Positions 6,517 to 10,392 of a stretch of DNA of 10,392 bases are shown here, piece after piece. The stretch is taken from positions 1 to 10,392 of the forward strand of contig JAISNB010000093.1 in NCBI GenBank assembly GCA_031276435.1, written 5' to 3'. The notes beneath the pieces were generated by a model, which saw only the letters and a program-made list of their open reading frames with translations, made no database searches and had not been told where the DNA came from. Positions within the stretch are counted from its first letter, which is position 1. Each line of letters opens with the position of its first letter. The position numbers were made by a program, and so were the translations under genes. The DNA comes from Burkholderiaceae bacterium. GTDB taxonomy: Bacteria; Pseudomonadota; Gammaproteobacteria; Burkholderiales; Burkholderiaceae_C.

Positions 6517-6530
6517 AAAGGGGTACCTTT
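6517..6530 (+). promoter_or_regulatory. Ribosome site of the SIMPL gene inside a small hairpin
   Basis: AAAGG (6517-6521) and CCTTT (6526-6530) can pair around GGTA directly before the ATG at 6531. The purine run AAAGGGG is the ribosome site, so part of it is in the stem. The stem is weak (two G-C and three A-T pairs) and may be chance, but a temperature-sensitive or translation-limiting role is conceivable. An extended -10-like TGTCAGAAT at 6491-6499 suggests a short leader. Confidence 0.3.
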
Positions 6531-7280
6531 ATGCGTTTTGCTCCCGCTTTTCCCTGGAATGTGATCGGGGCCGCTTTGCTTTTGGGATCGGTCGCCGTGG
6601 CTGCCAAGGCGCAGACTGGCGGCGCTGCTGGCGCTTTGCCCGAGGCGCCCAGAAACGTGCTCAAGCTCTCGGCCAGTGGCCGGGTCGAGGCGCAGCAGGA
6701 CTTGTTGCGCGTTACCCTGTCCACGGTGCGCGATGGCACGGACGTGGCCGTCGTGCAGAAAGAGCTGAGCACCGCGCTCGACGCGGCCTTGGCGATCATC
6801 AAGCCATCGGCCCAGAAGGGGCAACTCGATGTGCGCACGGGCAACTTCAGCGTCAACCCGAGCTACAACAAGAACGGCAAAATCACTGGCTGGCAAGGCA
6901 GCACCGAACTGGTGCTGGAAGGGCGCGACTTTGCGCGCATCACCACAGCGGCGGCGCGGGCGCAATCGCTGTCGATTGCCAACATCACCTTTGACCTGAG
7001 TCCCGAAAGGCGCGCGCAAGTCGAATCGCAAGCGCGCGCGCAAGCCATAGACCGCTTCAAGGACAAGGCCGCCGAAATCGCCAAAGCCTTTGGCTTTGCC
7101 AATTACAGCCTGCGCGAAGTCACCATCAGCAGCGACGAAAACGCCACTGTCCCGCGCATGTTCGCCAACAAGGCCGCCATGAGCATGAAATCAGTCCTTG
7201 GCGAACCACCATCCGTACAGGTCGAGCCAGGCAACGCCACCGTCACGGTGACGGCAACAGGGTCGGTGCAGGCGCGCTAA
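6531..7280 (+). CDS. Exported SIMPL-domain (DUF541) protein
   Basis: Periplasmic protein of 249 residues with a Sec signal peptide (hydrophobic core about 11-25, likely cut after AKA at 28) and a SIMPL domain over most of the rest. Recognisable elements are LKLSASGRVEAQQDLLRVTL (45-64), a charged helix, YNKNGKITGWQGSTELVLEG (112-131) and SPERRAQVESQARAQAID (157-174), then a closing beta segment VTVTATGSV. Family members (BP26, YggE) form periplasmic oligomers, some linked to oxidative stress protection; the molecular function is not settled. I chose the ATG at 6531 because AAAGGGG lies upstream and the signal peptide begins there. An in-frame start at 6498 would add 11 polar residues before the signal. 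It is transcribed away from the ABC operon, sharing a 235-base intergenic region. Confidence 0.88.
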   Translation: MRFAPAFPWNVIGAALLLGSVAVAAKAQTGGAAGALPEAPRNVLKLSASGRVEAQQDLLRVTLSTVRDGTDVAVVQKELSTALDAALAIIKPSAQKGQLDVRTGNFSVNPSYNKNGKITGWQGSTELVLEGRDFARITTAAARAQSLSIANITFDLSPERRAQVESQARAQAIDRFKDKAAEIAKAFGFANYSLREVTISSDENATVPRMFANKAAMSMKSVLGEPPSVQVEPGNATVTVTATGSVQAR

Positions 7281-7305
7281 AAGAGAACCTGCCCGGGGCA
7301 AATTT

Positions 7306-7374
7306 GCGGCGGCGGCGGTGGTAGGAAAGCGCAACCACCATGGCGCTTTGATGGCGCGCCCATCCCGCCGCCGC
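7306..7374. repeat. Nested inverted repeat with mutually exclusive inner stems
   Basis: GCGGCGGCGG (7306-7315) is complementary over ten bases to CCGCCGCCGC (7365-7374). Inside lie two alternative stems that cannot form together: GGTGGT (7317-7322) with ACCACC (7334-7339), and AAAGCGC (7326-7332) with GCGCTTT (7343-7349). The structure sits 26 bases after the SIMPL stop codon. The second inner stem ends in TTT and could act as a weak terminator. Otherwise the element could be a structured RNA or a palindromic intergenic repeat. The surrounding 7281-7453 has no gene I can support. Confidence 0.5.
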
Positions 7375-7453
7375 AGGCGTGGGGCGAAGCGCCGCCGCGC
7401 CCTGCCATCCGCCACCACGCGCCAGCGCCATCCATCACGGCAAGAAAGCCTGC

Positions 7454-7954
7454 ATGAAAAAACCGCCTCTGCCCATTCTTGACATTCGTCCACTGTCGGG
7501 CATTGGCCCCTTGCGTTTGGGAGAAAGCCGCGCTTCGGCGAGACTTGCCCTTGCCGCCCTTGGCTGTCCCCTGGAGTCGTCGCGCGAAACGGTCGATTAT
7601 TTTTGCAACGCCTTTATCCAGACCGAATGCGGCCCGGATGAGCGGCTCTGGTTCATCGGCATCAACGCCCACATCGTCCGGCGTTTCAGCGTCCACTTCC
7701 AGGGGCAGGACGTGTTTGCCCTGTCCGCGCCCGAACTTTTTGCCCTGATGGCGTCGGCGGACCACTCTGGCCCGCACGAATTCAATGTCTACGAATACTG
7801 CTTTCCCAGGCAAATCCTCACCTTGTGGGACGCTGACACGCAGTACGACCTGCGCGGCGGCGAGCGGCGAGTCGTCTGGGCGCAAGTGGGCGTCGGCAAC
7901 GCGGCCTATGCCGCCGCGGTTGCGGCCATCAAAAAGGAGCGGGGCAGCCAATGA
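7454..7954 (+). CDS. Small unknown protein with a GIGPLRLG-type start, immunity-like
   Basis: Protein of 166 residues with no signal peptide and no membrane segment, so probably cytoplasmic. Near the start is LSGIGPLRLGESRASARLALAALG (begins at residue 15). This resembles the GIGP-x-x-x-G-x-S-x-x-x-x-x-x-LG opening of a broad set of small hypothetical proteins, some of which sit beside polymorphic toxins as putative immunity proteins. The middle has aromatic-rich strands (WFIGINAHIVRRFSVHF) and HEFNVYEYCFP, and the end has VWAQVGVG. No enzyme motif is visible. The ATG at 7454 is preceded by a modest AAGAAAG. The frame is open upstream, but that part is low-complexity and unlike protein. No toxin gene lies next to it, and the gene ends four bases from the convergent unknown gene. 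Confidence 0.7.
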   Translation: MKKPPLPILDIRPLSGIGPLRLGESRASARLALAALGCPLESSRETVDYFCNAFIQTECGPDERLWFIGINAHIVRRFSVHFQGQDVFALSAPELFALMASADHSGPHEFNVYEYCFPRQILTLWDADTQYDLRGGERRVVWAQVGVGNAAYAAAVAAIKKERGSQ

Positions 7955-7958
7955 ATCG

Positions 7959-8276
7959 TCAGGAATTTCCCTGGTGCATGTAAAAATGCTCATGAATTTC
8001 GACAACCGCTGTATCTTCCAGAAGATCAAACTCCACGTAACCGCAGTGCTCGGAAAAGACGGCGGCTACGGATTGCTCTGGGCGGATCAGTGCGAATGCG
8101 AGCGAAAAGCGTGTTACCTTGCCGCATGGCTCACGTATTTCTACAAAGCAGAATGGAGAAAAATCCGTTGCACCAATCCCGCGGCTCGTGATCTCATGAA
8201 CAGGCCGCCCAAGCTTGGCGGAAAGCTCGGGCGCCCAGTCATTGATTATGTCCTGCCATGTGCGGAGTGGTCTCAT
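7959..8276 (-). CDS. Small unknown protein, convergent with its neighbour
   Basis: Protein of 105 residues that I do not recognise. It has no signal or membrane segment. The start contains a helix-like RTWQDIINDWAPELSAKLG (about residues 5-23). The middle strands read FVEIREPCGKVTRF, and the end is acidic (FDLLEDTAVVEIHEHFY). This compact alpha-plus-beta composition is compatible with an immunity or antitoxin-like protein, but no family is claimed. The ATG at 8276 is favoured by GAGG nine bases upstream; a start at 8285 would leave no room for that site. Base composition is less GC-rich than in the left half of the window. It follows the two flavoprotein genes on the same strand after 74 bases and ends tail to tail with the plus-strand unknown gene, with no terminator between them. 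Confidence 0.65.
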   Translation of the reverse strand: MRPLRTWQDIINDWAPELSAKLGRPVHEITSRGIGATDFSPFCFVEIREPCGKVTRFSLAFALIRPEQSVAAVFSEHCGYVEFDLLEDTAVVEIHEHFYMHQGNS

Positions 8277-8330
8277 GGTGTGCATCCTCAAAGGTTGGAA
8301 TAACTGGGAAATGGATTGTGCTTTGCAAGA

Positions 8331-8343
8331 ATTGCCTGGCAAT
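8331..8343. repeat. Short hairpin downstream of the second flavoprotein gene
   Basis: ATTGCC and GGCAAT form a compact inverted repeat centred at 8337, seven bases past the stop of the flavoprotein gene on the minus strand. Read on the minus strand it is followed by TTCTT. It could be a weak terminator separating that gene from the small unknown gene, or a leader structure of the latter. Confidence 0.3.
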
Positions 8344-8350
8344 ATTTGTT

Positions 8351-9037
8351 CTACAAATTCTCTGGGTCATGCATTGTCCGCATGAGAATATTTTCTTTCT
8401 TTGGTAAGGTCTTGATGTGTAAACCGTTTTTTTTGGCGAGCGGATGCCAGAAAAAATGCGTGGCAAGAAAGCAGAACAGGAACTTGGGAAAAGCGGGCGT
8501 CAGGTAGCGGATGCCAAACGGCGCGCCTTCTTCCATGGTGCGCGCAAGCGCAATCAGCGCGCGTTCAGTGCGCCCGAATGGCCAGACGCGCCACGGGACT
8601 TTTTTCTTTTGCAGGATGCCGATGGTCTCGTCCGCGCCTTGTCCGATCCCGCCGCCAAATTTCACTCCCGCGCGCTCGCACCAGTTTTGTACAATTTCAA
8701 ACGCAATGCAGGTTTGCCGCCCCTCGTAAAATCCATTATTGATGATTGCGTAAACCGTCCTGTCGTGGCGGGATTCGGTTTTCAGGCAGTCCTCCAGCGC
8801 GATGAGCAGTGCTGTTAGACTGGATGGAAGCGCGTCAACATAAAGCGGAAATCCCAGAACAATGGCGTCGTCCGCGGCAATTTCCCGTAAAATCTCCGCA
8901 GGAAATCCCTTGCCGCGCCCAAGATTGTGGCGATGGAGTGCATGGCCTGCCGCAATATGCCGTGCCAGCGCGTCCAGCAAAAATCCGGTATTGGAATCTC
9001 CCATTTTGGGACTGGCATTGATGAGGGAAATTTTCAT
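8351..9037 (-). CDS. Flavodoxin-fold NAD(P)H-dependent oxidoreductase
   Basis: Probable FMN-binding oxidoreductase of 228 residues. The start MKISLINASPKMGDSNTGFL has the first strand and phosphate-binding loop (NASPKMGDSNT, 8-18) of NADPH-dependent FMN reductases and flavodoxin-like quinone reductases. DDAIVLGFPLYVDALPSSL (56-74) is the second FMN loop, and VYAIINNGFYEGRQ (95-108) the third. The tail, about 180-215, is hydrophobic and aromatic and then basic (FFWHPLAKKNG), perhaps a membrane-facing or dimer segment. As I recall it, this full-length pattern, with NGFYEG and a WC-x-x-AG stretch, is commonest in Clostridia and other Firmicutes. Met at 9037 is chosen because the fold starts there; the frame is open earlier, and the ribosome site is weak. 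It lies 17 bases after the other flavoprotein gene. The substrate is unknown. Confidence 0.82.
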   Translation of the reverse strand: MKISLINASPKMGDSNTGFLLDALARHIAAGHALHRHNLGRGKGFPAEILREIAADDAIVLGFPLYVDALPSSLTALLIALEDCLKTESRHDRTVYAIINNGFYEGRQTCIAFEIVQNWCERAGVKFGGGIGQGADETIGILQKKKVPWRVWPFGRTERALIALARTMEEGAPFGIRYLTPAFPKFLFCFLATHFFWHPLAKKNGLHIKTLPKKENILMRTMHDPENL

Positions 9038-9054
9038 TGCCAACAAACCCCGGG

Positions 9055-9553
9055 TCAAGCACTTGCCCGCAAGCAATTGCCTTCTGGCGCAATGCGGCCA
9101 ATGTCATCAGCCGCATCGTAAAAATGGACGTTCACCTTGCGCATCAACAGGTTGAGGCTGTTTCTTTGCGCGAGCTTTTGGGCGGTTTCTTTTTCGCGCG
9201 CGGTAATTTTCCCGTAGAGATGCACATCGCAATCAAAGCGCCCCGCGTAGCGGCCCGGATGCCGCGTCTCGCCATTCCTGACGGAAAAATAAGGCAGTAA
9301 ATAGGGAATGCTGCGATTGAGGACATTGCTCACAAACGGGCTGTAGCCGCCATAAAGGCACTGGCTGACGAGAGCCAGATGATCGCAATGCGCAAGCAAA
9401 AGCCCCATGTTGGCATAGTCGTCATGGATGACACATTGCGCTGGTGTTTTTATCCAGCAACCAAAGCATCCTTTGCATGGGCGTATTTTATGATTATTGG
9501 CAATGACAACCGTATCGGCGCGCAGTCCCCATCGCTGGGGACATTCGCCCAAG

Positions 9554-9573
<20 letters not shown>
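9055..9573 (-). CDS. Cysteine-motif flavodoxin-family protein, overlaps uppS
   Basis: Flavodoxin-fold protein of 172 residues. The start MNLLIHDLGE and the segment RPCKGCFGCWIKTPAQCVIHDDY (31-53) are characteristic. The four cysteines C33, C36, C39 and C47 form the pattern C-x2-C-x2-C-x7-C seen in iron-sulfur flavoprotein-like reductases; whether it binds a cluster cannot be told here. SQCLYGGYSPFVSNVLNRSI (70-89) is the FMN loop region. I recall close relatives mainly in Firmicutes, often next to a partner like the gene directly downstream. The start is GTG at 9573, with AAGG eight bases upstream, and lies 20 bases inside the end of uppS. Translation is therefore probably coupled to uppS, and no separate promoter is visible. 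Probable function: a redox enzyme or partner of the downstream oxidoreductase. Confidence 0.82.
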
Positions 9574-10360
<787 letters not shown>

Positions 10361-10392
10361 GTGTTTTTTCCTTGTGCGCTGGCTCACCAGCC

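Noticed and set aside
6296..6530. TPP riboswitch ahead of the THI5-like binding protein
   Set aside because: No CTGAGA or ACCTGATCTGGATAATGCC-like thi-box elements are present on the minus strand.
6296..6856. N-terminal extension of the binding protein up to 6856
   Set aside because: It would run across the promoter region and the opposite-strand SIMPL gene. The start at 6295 has a strong ribosome site and the Tat signal follows directly.
7277..8029. Minus-strand 250-codon frame across the nested repeat and the GIGPLRLG gene
   Set aside because: Its composition is that of a shadow frame; the plus-strand frame has coherent hydrophobic pattern and family-like motifs.
7785..8303. Plus-strand 172-codon frame spanning the convergent junction
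   Set aside because: It overlaps two better genes in other frames and has no ribosome site or motif.

Overview
The window looks like chromosomal DNA of a GC-rich betaproteobacterium. A Burkholderiales origin, possibly Comamonadaceae, is suggested by the style of the OmpR/EnvZ pair, the aliphatic nitrate/sulfonate/taurine-type ABC transporter and the UppS protein. This is recall of family style, not a search. Nearly everything is on the minus strand; only the SIMPL-domain gene and one small unknown gene are on the plus strand.

Layout from left to right. 1-167: non-coding, with degenerate repeats and a probable terminator for the two-component operon. 168-2446: a histidine kinase (EnvZ-like) and its OmpR-like regulator, transcribed ompR then envZ. 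2565-3128: a decayed toxin-antitoxin locus, made of an intact CHP02574-type antitoxin gene, a RelE/ParE toxin remnant that has lost its start codon and is frameshifted and truncated, and then the C-terminal scrap of a PIN-domain (VapC-like) toxin. 3258-6295: an ABC importer operon read as Tat-exported binding protein, permease, ATPase, with a stem-loop after the binding-protein gene and a 7-base overlap between permease and ATPase genes. 6531-7280: a divergently transcribed exported SIMPL (DUF541) protein.

7281-9573 is an accessory stretch. It holds a nested inverted repeat, two small unknown genes meeting tail to tail, and two adjacent flavodoxin-fold genes of a type I associate mainly with Firmicutes. 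The second half of this stretch is visibly less GC-rich than the left side. 9554-10360 is uppS (undecaprenyl diphosphate synthase). The first flavoprotein gene begins inside its 3' end, where cdsA would usually be found.

Functionally, the two-component pair would sense envelope or osmotic state. The ABC operon would import a small anionic or heteroaromatic compound whose identity cannot be read from sequence. UppS makes the lipid carrier for wall synthesis. The flavoprotein pair probably performs a redox reaction and is likely co-transcribed with uppS. The most noteworthy points are the toxin-antitoxin graveyard, the apparently imported flavoprotein pair fused translationally to uppS, and the convergent unknown gene pair. 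I found no convincing wholly new multi-gene system, no CRISPR array, no rRNA or tRNA gene and no transposase.
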